From assembly GCA_900604495.1 (NCBI GenBank), contig UWOR01000007.1, forward strand, positions 1 through 64,000: a stretch of DNA of 64,000 nucleotides, given 5' to 3'. A program made the position numbers and the translations under genes. This document shows positions 28,501 to 37,484 of this stretch, piece after piece (the first letter of the stretch is position 1; every line of letters starts with the position of its first letter). The stretch comes from Desulfovibrio sp. Marseille-P6017. Its GTDB lineage: Bacteria > Bacillota_A > Clostridia > Peptostreptococcales > Peptostreptococcaceae. The notes below the pieces were generated by a model. It was not told the DNA's origin, searched no databases, and worked only from the letters and a program-made list of their open reading frames with translations.

Positions 28501-30072
28501 AAATGATTGTTTAAAATAATTATATAGTAACTGAGGTTTGTTTGATAAAACTGCTAGAGGTGTATAATAACCCATTGAACCAATTGGTTCTTTAGCATCT
28601 TTAGCCATTACAGAAATTATAGACTTAACTTCTTCATGAGTATATCCAAAAGCCTGCTGTCTTTGTGTAAGTGTGTCAGTATCTCCACTTGGCAAATATG
28701 ATGGATGAGGTAGCATATCTAAAGTTAATTTATTTCTTTTTATCCAATCTACATAATCGTACTCTTTAAATAGTCCTTCTTTAACTTCATTATCATCTAT
28801 AACTCTACCTTGTTCTAAATCAACCATAAATATTTTTCCTGGTTCTAATCTACCTTTACAGTCTATATTTTCTGGTTCTATGTCTAATACACCAGTTTCT
28901 GATGCTAATATAACAAATCCATCTTTTGTTATAGTATATCTAGATGGTCTAAGTCCATTTCTATCTAATGTAGCTCCTATTCTCGTGCCATCTGTAAATA
29001 CTATAGCAGCTGGACCATCCCATGGCTCTATAATTGCTGAATTGTAATTATAAAATGATTTTTCTTCTTCACTCATAAATTCACTATTTTCCCATGCCTT
29101 AGGTATAAGCATTGATATTGCTTTAGTTAATGGTTTTCCACTATTTATTAGTAATTCAAAAGCATTATCAAAAGTTGCTGAATCAGAACAATTTGGAGTT
29201 AATATTGGATATAATTTCTTTATATTATCTTTTAATCTATCCGATTCAAGCTTTCTTTCTCTAGCATTCATCCAGTTTCGATTTCCTCTTATTGTATTGA
29301 TTTCTCCATTGTGTGCTATGTATCTAAAAGGTTGAGCTAAATCCCAAGTAGGGAAAGTATTTGTACTATATCTTTGATGAACAAGCGCCAATGCACTTTC
29401 AAATAATGGATCTTTTAGATCTTTATAAAAATTGCCTATTTGATGTGCTAATAATAACCCTTTATATATTACAACTTTACTAGATAAACTTGATACATAA
29501 AAATAACCCTTATTATACATATCAGACTCTCTTATTAGTTTTTCAACTACTTTTCTTACTACATATAATTTTGTTTCAAATTCATCTACAGAATAATTTT
29601 CTCTGTCTATAAATATTTGTTTGATTAAAGGCTCACTACCTTTAGCAATATCTCCTATTGCATTTCTATCTACTTCTACATCTCTCCAACCTAGAAGCTT
29701 AAGACCTTCATCTTTAAGCACACTTTCAAATATCCCTTCACATTTTAAATCTTCATCAGACTCACGAGGTAAAAACACCATACCTACAGCATAATTACCT
29801 TCATCAGGTAAATCTATATTATATTCCTTACATTTACGTTTAAAAAATACGTGTGGTATTTGAGTTAATATACCTGCTCCATCACCAGTTTTTTCATCAC
29901 AACCAGTAGCCCCTCTATGAGATAGATTTAATAATATATTAAGACCTTTTCTCACAATATCATGACTTTTATTCCCCTTTATATTTGCTATAAATCCAAC
30001 ACCACAGCTATCTTTTTCTAATGTCGGATCGTACAGTCCTTGTTTCTTTGGAAATCTATTTCTATACTCCAC
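25558..30072 (-). CDS. gltB: Glutamate synthase large subunit
   Basis: 1504 residues, standard length. The class II amidotransferase domain begins at Cys23 (DSCGVGF) after a short propeptide and ends near residue 430. The central and FMN-binding synthase domains follow (GGRSNTGEGGED, GYDGGTGAAPLTS). The 3Fe-4S ligands are in CMMMRKCHSNTCPMG. The C-terminal GXGXG beta-helix domain includes GAFGMKGL and YMTGGRVVILGD. It forms glutamate with GltD. First gene of the operon; no known riboswitch is evident in the 200 bp upstream. Confidence 0.97.
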   Translation of the reverse strand: MEYRNRFPKKQGLYDPTLEKDSCGVGFIANIKGNKSHDIVRKGLNILLNLSHRGATGCDEKTGDGAGILTQIPHVFFKRKCKEYNIDLPDEGNYAVGMVFLPRESDEDLKCEGIFESVLKDEGLKLLGWRDVEVDRNAIGDIAKGSEPLIKQIFIDRENYSVDEFETKLYVVRKVVEKLIRESDMYNKGYFYVSSLSSKVVIYKGLLLAHQIGNFYKDLKDPLFESALALVHQRYSTNTFPTWDLAQPFRYIAHNGEINTIRGNRNWMNARERKLESDRLKDNIKKLYPILTPNCSDSATFDNAFELLINSGKPLTKAISMLIPKAWENSEFMSEEEKSFYNYNSAIIEPWDGPAAIVFTDGTRIGATLDRNGLRPSRYTITKDGFVILASETGVLDIEPENIDCKGRLEPGKIFMVDLEQGRVIDDNEVKEGLFKEYDYVDWIKRNKLTLDMLPHPSYLPSGDTDTLTQRQQAFGYTHEEVKSIISVMAKDAKEPIGSMGYYTPLAVLSNKPQLLYNYFKQSFAQVTNPPIDPIRERSIMSLTTILGEMVNLLDDKKEDCKFIQLENPILTDIELEKIIKINNEDLRAIKIPITYRSPGNGEDLIKAIDLLCERAKNAIEEGYNIIILTDREINKHQAAIPSLLATSALQQYLIKNKLRTNTSIIVETGEAREIMHFALLIGYGATAVNPYLAFETIDYLVKKELYIKEISSEEAKNNYIEAICKGLLKIISKMGISTIQSYRSAQIFEAIGLNNELVEKYFTGTPSRIEGINLDIITRDTLIRHERAFNRLRNPIDTLELGGQYSYRRNQDYHMFNPFTISKLQQSTRDGGSYDSFKEFSDDINNQSKELCTIRGLLSFKKGEKVSLDEVEPAKEIVKRFVTGAMSFGSLSKEAHETLAIAMNTMGGRSNTGEGGEDSSRYLDNRRSATKQVASGRFGVTTEYLVNADELQIKMAQGAKPGEGGRLPGQKVNEVIGKVRHATPGIDLISPPPHHDIYSIEDLEQLIHDLKNVNQNASISVKLVSEVGVGTVAAGVAKAKADLILISGYDGGTGAAPLTSLRHAGVPWELGLAEAHQVLLLNNLRSRVTLQTDGQMRTGRDVAIAALLGAEEFGFATAPLVVSGCMMMRKCHSNTCPMGVATQNPELRKKFSGKPEYVIKYFFYVAEELREIMASLGFRKVEDMIGRVDLLEVNKEMLNDKTKYLDLSAILYKPNLPQRIVGRKIMNQNHGLDKALDHNLIELAKKSLENKEKTVADISIRNTNRTVGTMLSGEIAKLYGANGLDDDTITFNFRGSTGQSFGAFGMKGLTLNVIGDCNDYLGKGLSGAKITVRPDENVQYKSDENIIAGNTLLYGATSGEIYISGIVGERFAVRNSGAIAVVEGLGEHGCEYMTGGRVVILGDIGKNFAAGMSGGIAYIYNKDENLERKINKEFTEIEKLVEVEGEDELRSLVENHYKYTSSQKAKFIIENWEEERHNFYRVIPTIYKNIIYTSNKIEESSII

Positions 30073-30216
30073 TCTAACTCCCCCTTAATCATTAAATAAA
30101 AAATTAGATAATAATTATTGTGCTTAAATTTTCAAAATATTGCAATATCTTTATATGTATATTCCTTTTTATAGCTTTTATTTTAATTCATCTTCTTAAT
30201 TATATTTAAAAATAAT

Positions 30217-30250
30217 AAAAAGCAGAACTTACTTTAAAGTTCTGCTTTTA
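30217..30250 (-). terminator. Terminator of the NCS2 permease gene
   Basis: 13-bp perfect stem AAAAGCAGAACTT/AAGTTCTGCTTTT, loop ACTTTA, ending 24 bp beyond the stop. Confidence 0.88.
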
Positions 30251-30273
30251 TTTACATATATATTAATAAATAT

Positions 30274-31611
30274 CTAAACTATTTCTACATCTAAATTTAG
30301 TGCTTTATCTTCTTTTTCCTCTTTTGGTAATACTATATTCAACACAACAGCTATTAAAGCAACAAGCACTAATCCTGAATCTCCAAATATTAATTGTATA
30401 GATTCTGGAAGACTTACTAGTACACCAGGAACAAATGATATCCCAACACCTATACCTATTGCTAATGCAACTATTGTACTATTTCTTTCATTTAAAGGCT
30501 CGCTAGTTATTAATTTTATACCACTAACTGCTATCATTGCAAACATTGATATACTAGCTCCACCCAAAACACTTGAAGGCATTAACGATATTAATGCTCC
30601 AAATTTTGGGAATATAGCAGCTAATACCAGTATACACGCTCCAATACCAACTATGTTTCTATTTATAACTTTCGTCATAGCTATTATACCAACATTTTGA
30701 CCAAAAGATGTATTAGGCAATACACCAAATATTGATGATACTACACTTCCTAATCCATCTGCCATAACCCCTCCTGATATTTCTTTATCTGTAGCATCTC
30801 TTCCTATACCAGAATACGCTATTGCTGTTATATCTCCTACTGTCTCAACTCCAGAAACTATAAATGTAGCTGCTACTGCTATTATAGCGTCTAAATGAAA
30901 CTCAAATCCAAACTTAAATGGTGTTGGCATTGAAATAATAGATATTGTTGATAATGAACTAAAATCTATTTTCCCCATTGGTATTGCAACTATGTAACCA
31001 ACTATTAATCCTATAAGTATAGAAGCAAGTTTTGTTATTCCTTTAGTATAATTGCTCATTATTAAAACTGTTATTAATACTATAGTCCCTAAAGCTAAAT
31101 TTGATAATGAACCAAAATCTTCAGCTCCAACTCCTCCTGCAAAATACTTTATTCCTGTTGGAAGTAAAGAAATGCCCATTGCTAATACAACAGTACCTGT
31201 AACTACTGGCGTAAAATATTTTCTTAAACTGCTCATTGATTTCCCAAATAATATCTCAATTAATGCACCTATTAAACACGCACCAAGTATTGCTTCATAC
31301 CCATACTTTGTACCTATTACAGTTAATACAGGAACAAACCCGAAACTAGTTCCCATAACAATAGGTAACCTTGCTCCAAAAGGTCCAAAGTTATAACATT
31401 GCATTAAAGTAGCGATTCCCGATACGAACATTGTACATTGGATTAAAGCTGTTTTATCAGCTAAACTCATATTAACTACATTTGCTATAATTATAAGCGG
31501 TGTAACATTTCCCACAAACATAGCTAATATATGTTGTAATCCTAATGGTATCGCCTGTCTAAGCTTAGGCTTACCGTCTAATTGATAAATCACAGAATTT
31601 TTTGTAGTCAT
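30274..31611 (-). CDS. NCS2-family nucleobase permease (xanthine/uracil type)
   Basis: 445 residues, 14 membrane segments. The NAT signature reads FGQNVGIIAMTKVINR; glutamine at the first position is typical of xanthine/urate carriers, whereas uracil carriers usually have glutamate. It would import oxidised purines by proton symport. The molybdenum hydroxylase operon 10 kb away could use the same compounds, but the genes are not linked. A long leader with two hairpins precedes it. Confidence 0.88.
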   Translation of the reverse strand: MTTKNSVIYQLDGKPKLRQAIPLGLQHILAMFVGNVTPLIIIANVVNMSLADKTALIQCTMFVSGIATLMQCYNFGPFGARLPIVMGTSFGFVPVLTVIGTKYGYEAILGACLIGALIEILFGKSMSSLRKYFTPVVTGTVVLAMGISLLPTGIKYFAGGVGAEDFGSLSNLALGTIVLITVLIMSNYTKGITKLASILIGLIVGYIVAIPMGKIDFSSLSTISIISMPTPFKFGFEFHLDAIIAVAATFIVSGVETVGDITAIAYSGIGRDATDKEISGGVMADGLGSVVSSIFGVLPNTSFGQNVGIIAMTKVINRNIVGIGACILVLAAIFPKFGALISLMPSSVLGGASISMFAMIAVSGIKLITSEPLNERNSTIVALAIGIGVGISFVPGVLVSLPESIQLIFGDSGLVLVALIAVVLNIVLPKEEKEDKALNLDVEIV

Positions 31612-31933
31612 ATTTTATAAATCCCCCAAACTAATTTGTTATTAATTTAATTAAACTATATTTTTCCAATTCACATTACTCAATCATTATAACAATACCT
31701 TTTAGATTTATCAATATTATCACGAATATTTTTTATTTTTTTTATAAAAAAATACGTGTTATGTATTTTTAAAGGGCATATTTCAAAATATGTTTTTGAT
31801 TTTATCTAGTGATAGTATTTAATATTTAAAATAACGAACATTAGCATATACTATACCATATGTACTTATTTTATTTATTATATCTAACATATCTAATATC
31901 AAAATATTTTAAAATAGCCCTAAAATTAAATTT
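31612..31933 (-). promoter_or_regulatory. Long leader/intergenic region of the NCS2 permease gene
   Basis: A 320-bp region without a gene. On the minus strand it contains a hairpin CATATTT/AAATATG (31777-31792), then a terminator-like stem AAAAATAC/GTATTTTT followed by Ts (31748-31770), about 137 bp before the start codon. This could be an attenuator. I do not find the conserved core of the guanine/adenine riboswitch. Confidence 0.35.
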
Positions 31934-32098
31934 TTATCTGCTTTCTCTTATTCTTTCTTCCATTTCTTCTTTAGTTTCTTCTACAATATGTGCTTTTTCA
32001 ATAATATCTTCTATAGAGGAACTTGCACGAAGTACATCCTTTGTAAATTCAAGCCCATTACTGTAATATTCATTACCAAATCTACTTTCATTTTTCAT
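31934..32098 (-). CDS. Small hypothetical protein (54 aa)
   Basis: ATG at 32096-32098 with GAGGAG 8 bases upstream. Product MKNESRFGNEYYSNGLEFTK and on, ending in a highly charged helix EETKEEMEERIRESR. No membrane segment or known domain. It lies 30 bp after a second tiny gene of similar character, so the two form an operon. The ribosome binding site and coupling make it likely real. Confidence 0.55.
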   Translation of the reverse strand: MKNESRFGNEYYSNGLEFTKDVLRASSSIEDIIEKAHIVEETKEEMEERIRESR

Positions 32099-32128
32099 CG
32101 TCATCACTCCTCTAGCAAATAAATTTAT

Positions 32129-32302
32129 CTAACACGGAGGAAATCTTCTTGCTTTTGAAAGTCTATCTCCTAATACATCTGCTACTGTTCTATTAGTGGA
32201 TACTTCTTCTGCTATTTCTTCTTTAGAATGGTTCTCTTTTAAAAGTTCTTTTATTACTTTATTATTATCAAGTTCTTCTCTTTCATTTCCTTTTTTAGAC
32301 AT
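32129..32302 (-). CDS. Small hypothetical protein (57 aa)
   Basis: ATG at 32300-32302 preceded by AAAGGAAGAT. Product begins MSKKGNEREELDNNKVIKEL, has an HSKEEIAEEV helix, and ends KARRFPPC. The middle looks like a short helix-turn-helix-like pair (ENHSKEEIAEEVSTNRTVADVL), but it is too short to assign. First gene of the pair with the 54-aa product. Confidence 0.55.
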   Translation of the reverse strand: MSKKGNEREELDNNKVIKELLKENHSKEEIAEEVSTNRTVADVLGDRLSKARRFPPC

Positions 32303-32465
32303 TTATATCTTCCTTTCATTGTTATTTTGCTTTATAAGTTTAAATTGTCCATATAAATTAGTTTTACTACTATAAGATTTTTCTATTTTTTATAATTTAT
32401 ATTTATTAACCCTATTATTTATTGTTATATTTTTTTAATGATTCTAATCACCATAAATTTTTATA

Positions 32466-32523
32466 AATAAAATAAAATAAGTTAAAAAATTATATAATTT
32501 TTTAGCTTGTTTTATTTTATTTA
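32466..32523 (-). terminator. Terminator after the decayed ABC transporter
   Basis: A long, imperfect A/T-rich stem of about 28 bp (AAATAAAATAAAA arm against TTTTATTTTATTT arm) at the end of the permease remnant. Confidence 0.65.
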
Positions 32524-34107
32524 TATCTTTTTAAAAATTTCTACACCCTTAGTTTTTATCAAGTTCCATATTACTAAATTAATTGTTAATGTAAAAACTA
32601 TTGGTAATAATAAGTATATATTTAAATTTATTATTTTAAATTTAAAGTATATAAATGCAAACAACCCTATATATAATATAAAAAATATCATAACTCCTAT
32701 TAATGAAAAGCTTCTTTTTACAACACCAACTTCATTTTTCCAGTTTAAATTAGGGAATAATAAGTTTAAAAATAATCCTAATTCTGATACCAGTATAGCC
32801 ATTAATGTAATCACTAGGCTTCCAATAATTATAAATAAATAATCAAATTTTAATTTAAAGCTAATTAATATGAAACAAACTAAACTTGCTGGAATACTTA
32901 TAAATCCAAATTTAAAGCTATTTTACTTTTAAATATATCAACTTATTTTATGGAAGACTTTAATATACATAAAAGTTTTCCTTCTAATGAAATTAGACAG
33001 TAAGTAGTACATATTGTCATTATACAAAATAATATTAAACTTATTATTTGAATTTTTATAAAAGCAAAATCTAAATTTAATTGTAAAATATCCGCCATCT
33101 TATCTTGACCAAACACTATAATACCAATCGAAAATATACTTAATAGTATACCTATCAGACTAAAGAACATATATATGAATAGAAAAAATATCTTTTTACT
33201 TCTTTGAAGTAATGCATATAAACATTTTTTAAATCTTTTTATCTCATATTTTTAGCTTTATAATTTTCGTTCATTCTAGAATTTATAATTTTATATTGTT
33301 TAGAAAATAAAACTATAAATGGTATAAATGCAATATTGATATAAATATAAATTTTAATACTAATAAAATATCATTTTTTTCAATCCTTCAATAAAATAAT
33401 AAGACATAAAATATATCTTTTTTATTGTGTCAGTTACAGAGTTACTATTTTCAATTATATTTTTTAATAATACATCCATTTTGCTAACTAATAATACGTA
33501 CTGTGCAAGTAAAATTATACTTCCAATTATTAATATTAAACTTTTATGTTTTAACTTAGATGAAATATTTCCTAATAAAAAAGCTATCATTGATGATATT
33601 ATTATTGGTATTAATGGAACGCATAGAAACATTAATATTAAATTTACTAAATATATTGAGCTTATATCCATTCTTATAAAATATACTATTCCTGGTATAA
33701 GTAAAAATGGAACTGTAAATAAGTAGTTAGATATAAGCAACATGAATATTTTGCTTAATAATATTGCTACTTCATTTATGGGTAAACTTATTAAACTTTC
33801 AAAATCTTTAGCTTCAAATAAATATGAAGAGCCTTTATATATAGTTGTAATTAAACTAAAAAGCACTTCCCCTGTAAAATCCGCTTATAAGTAGTAAATC
33901 CATTAAATTATATTGTATTAAAGTATCACTTATATCTAAGCAAAAATTAAACATCTTATAGATTACATATATAATAAGAATTGAACTAGCTAGTATCATA
34001 CCTATTATTTTAGTTTTTTCTTTTTTATTTAAGTATTTTATTTTATTTAATCCAAATTCATTTATTATATTTATATTAATTAATAGTCCTAAATTACTCA
34101 TGTTCAA
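32521..34107 (-). pseudogene. ABC-2 type permease, multiply frameshifted
   Basis: Fragments in all three minus frames together spell one membrane protein of about 520 residues, the size of ABC-2 permeases paired with the ATPase upstream. The N-part runs from 34107 and breaks near 33870 (GFYRGS then VLFSLITTIYKG). The second part ends at 33360. Short in-phase pieces follow (LLVLKFIFISI, IAFIPFIVLFSKQYKIINS, KRFKKCLYALLQRSKKIFF) in shifted frames. There is an in-frame stop at 32943, another shift near 32905, then the intact C-terminus (32814-32521). At least five lesions mean it is not functional. Confidence 0.85.
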
Positions 34108-34819
34108 TCATCTCCATAAATAAACTTTCAAGGCTTTTATTCCTTGTGACTTCATCTGTATAACCACTAGTTACTAATTTACCATTTTTTATTATCGCAA
34201 CCTTGTTACAAATTTTTTCTGCTACATCAAGTACATGAGTAGAAAAGAATATAGCTCCTCCATTTTCACAAAACTCTTTCATCATTTCTTTTAATGTAAA
34301 TGATGCTTTAGGATCTAATCCAACAAATGGCTCATCTAATATTAGAATCTTAGGTTTATGAATAAGTGCACTTATAATAGCTAATTTTTACTTCATGCCA
34401 TGAGAATAAGATGATATTAAATTGCCTAAATTATCTTTAATTTCAAATCTATTTGCATAATAATTAATTAGTTCTTCCCTTTCTTTTCTTTCAACTTTAA
34501 AAATATTTGATATAAAATTAAGATATTGTATTCCTGTTAAAGACTCATATAGATCAGGATTATCTGGTATATAAGCAATATCAATTTTACATTCTATTGG
34601 ATTTTTATTTATATCTTTTTTATCAATTAAAATTTCACCTTCTTCAAATTCATGTATACCTACTATACATTTTATAGTTGTAGTTTTTCCTGCACCATTA
34701 TGACCTATAAATCCAAAGATATCTCCTTTATTTATTTCAAAGCTAATATTATCAATAGCTTTTTCATTACTTTTATAAGACTTAGATAGATTTTTTATAC
34801 TTAGCATTTTCTCATCCAA
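34094..34819 (-). pseudogene. ABC transporter ATPase with an in-frame stop
   Basis: A 242-codon ATPase frame: Walker A GHNGAGKTT, signature region SYSHGMK, Walker B ILILDEP, and the H-loop STHVLD. Directly after SYSHGMK a TAA (34388-34390) interrupts the frame where relatives have glutamine (CAA), so one C-to-T change explains it. The reading frame resumes unchanged (KLAIISALIHKPK) to the end at 34094. It overlaps the permease start by 14 bp. With the partner permease also broken, the whole operon looks dead. Confidence 0.9.
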
Positions 34820-34903
34820 TTATATATTTTATATTTGCTATATATAATATATAACAACAACTTTTTTATTCAACTAATTTTTAAATTTTCATATTATTAT
34901 AAT

Positions 34904-34953
34904 AAAAAATACCTTAAGACTATGTAATTTACTTAGTCTTAAGGTATTTTTTT
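34904..34953 (-). terminator. Terminator of the lactate dehydrogenase gene
   Basis: Stem AAAAATACCTTAAGACTA/TTAGTCTTAAGGTATTTTT with a long T run, ending at the ldh stop codon. Confidence 0.9.
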
Positions 34954-34955
34954 AT

Positions 34956-35903
34956 TTATTTTAAATCTAATTTAGCTATATTTTCTTTCATTATTTTTAT
35001 AGAATCATCTAATTTAGTTTTTTCACTATTGTCTAATGCTAAATGTATAACTTCTCTAACTCCATCTTGATTTACTATACTTGGCACCGCTATATAAACA
35101 TCGTCATGTCCATATTCTCCATTTAAGTATGAAGAAACTGTAAGTATACTATTTTCATTTTCAAGTATTGCTTTTGTTATTCTAGTTAAAGCCATACCTA
35201 TACCATAATACGTAGAATTTTTACACTTAATTATTTCATAAGCTATATTTCTAACAGTATCTTCTATTTCTTCTAACTCATCGAATTTTAAACTTGAATC
35301 TTTTTTTGATGCTATTTGATATATTGGTTGTACACCACATAATGCATAACTCCATGGTACAAATTGAGAGTCTCCATGCTCACCCATAACGTATGCATTT
35401 ATATCCTTTGGATTTACATTTAACTTTTCTCCTAATGTATATCTAAGTCTTGCTGAATCTAAAGTAGTTCCAGAACCTATTACTTTTGATTTATCATACC
35501 CTGATAATTGTTGGGCAACATATGTCATTATATCAACTGGATTAGTTGCTATTAATAATATACCATCAAATCCTGATTCCTTTATTTGATCTATTATTGA
35601 TTTCATTATCTTACTATTTTTATGAAGTAAATCTAATCTTGTTTCACCTTCAAGTTGTATAGCTCCTGCTGTTATACATATAATATATGCATCCTTACAA
35701 TCACTATAATCCCCTGCATATATATTCATTTTTCTTGGTGCAAAGCTAAGGCCGTGGTTTAAATCTATTGCTTCCCCTCTAGCACGTTCTTTATTTATAT
35801 CAATTAGAACTAATTCTTCGCATGTACCTTGATTTATCATTGAGTATGCATAACTCATACCTACCATACCTGTTCCAACTATTACTACCTTATTTTTTTT
35901 CAT
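34956..35903 (-). CDS. ldh: L-lactate dehydrogenase
   Basis: 315 residues, normal length. NAD-binding GTGMVGMSYA at the N-terminus. The specificity loop TAGAIQLEGETRLDLL keeps the glutamine that selects pyruvate over oxaloacetate (malate dehydrogenases have arginine). The catalytic histidine is in GEHGDS, with ATNPVDIMTY in between. It reduces pyruvate to L-lactate to regenerate NAD+. The loop residues differ a little from the common ANQKPGETR, so other 2-oxoacids cannot be excluded. Monocistronic. Confidence 0.9.
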   Translation of the reverse strand: MKKNKVVIVGTGMVGMSYAYSMINQGTCEELVLIDINKERARGEAIDLNHGLSFAPRKMNIYAGDYSDCKDAYIICITAGAIQLEGETRLDLLHKNSKIMKSIIDQIKESGFDGILLIATNPVDIMTYVAQQLSGYDKSKVIGSGTTLDSARLRYTLGEKLNVNPKDINAYVMGEHGDSQFVPWSYALCGVQPIYQIASKKDSSLKFDELEEIEDTVRNIAYEIIKCKNSTYYGIGMALTRITKAILENENSILTVSSYLNGEYGHDDVYIAVPSIVNQDGVREVIHLALDNSEKTKLDDSIKIMKENIAKLDLK

Positions 35904-36185
35904 ATAATTTAACCTCCATTACTCATTAGATTATAATAATTCCCAAAATAATCCAATCTAAAACTTTATCTCACTATTTATTATGCGATTTATTATTTTT
36001 TTAATTCTCATCATATAATATAGTTTTACTATATTTTGCATTTTTTTACAACATGTTTGTTTATTAATTATCATGTTTATAACGATATTTAAGTAAATAT
36101 TTATATTATTATATATAATTTTTTTCCTATTAAGTGTATAATAAAAAGTACTAATTTAGATATTAAATAATAAAAGGAGTTTTTT

Positions 36186-37334
36186 ATGAAAAGTTTTGAA
36201 GAATTAAAGTTAAATAATAATTTAATAAACGGACTTAAAAAACAAGATATAACTTCTCCAACTGAGGTTCAATCTCTTGTTTTTAAAAATATACTTGATA
36301 ATAAAGATATTCTAGTTAATTCTCAAACAGGAAGTGGTAAGACGCTAGCTTACTTATTACCTATGTTTGAAAAAATAGATACTACAAAAAGAGAAACACA
36401 AGTATTAGTTCTTGCGCCTACTCATGAATTAGTTGTTCAAATACATAACCAAATAGAGTTATTAGCTAAAAATTCAGGAGTAGAAGTTACTTCTTTACCT
36501 ATATTCGGGGAAGTAAATATACAAAAGCAAATAAAAAGTATAAAAAATCTTAAGCCACATATAGCTGTAGCTTCTTGTGGTAGAGTTTTAGATTTAATAA
36601 AACAAAAAAAATTAAAAGCTCATACTATAAAAGCTATAGTTTTAGATGAAGTTGATAGCTTATTAAGTGGAAATAACATATCTTATGTTAAAGATATTAT
36701 AAAGTGTACTTTAAGAGATAGACAACTTTTGGGATTTTCAGCATCTTTAAATAATGAAACTATAGATTTATGCAAAGAAATTATGAAAGATCCAATAGTA
36801 ATAAATGCTACTAAAGAAGTTACTATAAATCCTAAAATAAAACATATGTACTTATTAGGAGAAAGAAGAGAAAAGTTTGACTTACTTAGAAAAGCATTAG
36901 CTGCAACTACTCCAAAAAGAGCGATAGTCTTTGTTAACAATGAAAAAAGTATAGAGGTTATAGCCTCTAAATTAAATTTCCATGGATACAAAGCTGTTGG
37001 TATATTTGGTGATATGTCTAAAGAAGATAGAAAAAATGCTATAAATGCATTTAGAACTGGTAAAGCTAAAGTTTTAGTATCTTCTGACTTATCTGCTAGA
37101 GGCTTAGATGTTGTAGATACTAGTCATGTATTTAACTTAGACTTCCCAGGAAGTAAAAATGAATATATTCATAGAGCTGGTAGAACTGCTAGAGGTAATA
37201 GAAGTGGTAACGCTATTTCAATAGTTACTAGAGGAGAACTTGCTGATATTAAAAGATATAAAAGAGAATTTAACATAGATATAAAACCTAAGGTTATAAA
37301 ATATGGTAAATTCTTTGATTCAAGAGCAAAATAA
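36186..37334 (+). CDS. DEAD-box-like RNA helicase with a DEVD motif II
   Basis: 382 residues: a minimal two-domain helicase without C-terminal extension, similar in size to B. subtilis YfmL. Q motif SPTEVQ, Walker A SQTGSGKT, motif II VLDEVDS (DEVD instead of DEAD), motif III SAS instead of SAT, motif V SARGLDV and motif VI HRAGRTAR. It should unwind short RNA duplexes, with ribosome assembly a likely role by analogy. AAAGGAG precedes the ATG and a terminator follows. Confidence 0.9.
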   Translation: MKSFEELKLNNNLINGLKKQDITSPTEVQSLVFKNILDNKDILVNSQTGSGKTLAYLLPMFEKIDTTKRETQVLVLAPTHELVVQIHNQIELLAKNSGVEVTSLPIFGEVNIQKQIKSIKNLKPHIAVASCGRVLDLIKQKKLKAHTIKAIVLDEVDSLLSGNNISYVKDIIKCTLRDRQLLGFSASLNNETIDLCKEIMKDPIVINATKEVTINPKIKHMYLLGERREKFDLLRKALAATTPKRAIVFVNNEKSIEVIASKLNFHGYKAVGIFGDMSKEDRKNAINAFRTGKAKVLVSSDLSARGLDVVDTSHVFNLDFPGSKNEYIHRAGRTARGNRSGNAISIVTRGELADIKRYKREFNIDIKPKVIKYGKFFDSRAK

Positions 37335-37347
37335 GTTTAATTTATTT

Positions 37348-37388
37348 AAAATCCTAACTAATCATTTGATTTCAGTTAGGATTTTTAT
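37348..37388 (+). terminator. Terminator of the helicase gene
   Basis: Stem AAATCCTAACT/AGTTAGGATTT followed by Ts. Confidence 0.85.
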
Positions 37389-37484
37389 TTAGCTCAAAAA
37401 ACTTATAAATTTGTTGTTTTTTAGTTCCATTTCACTTTCTTTTAAAGTATTATATATTATTCTTATAATTTTTGGAGGGTTAAC

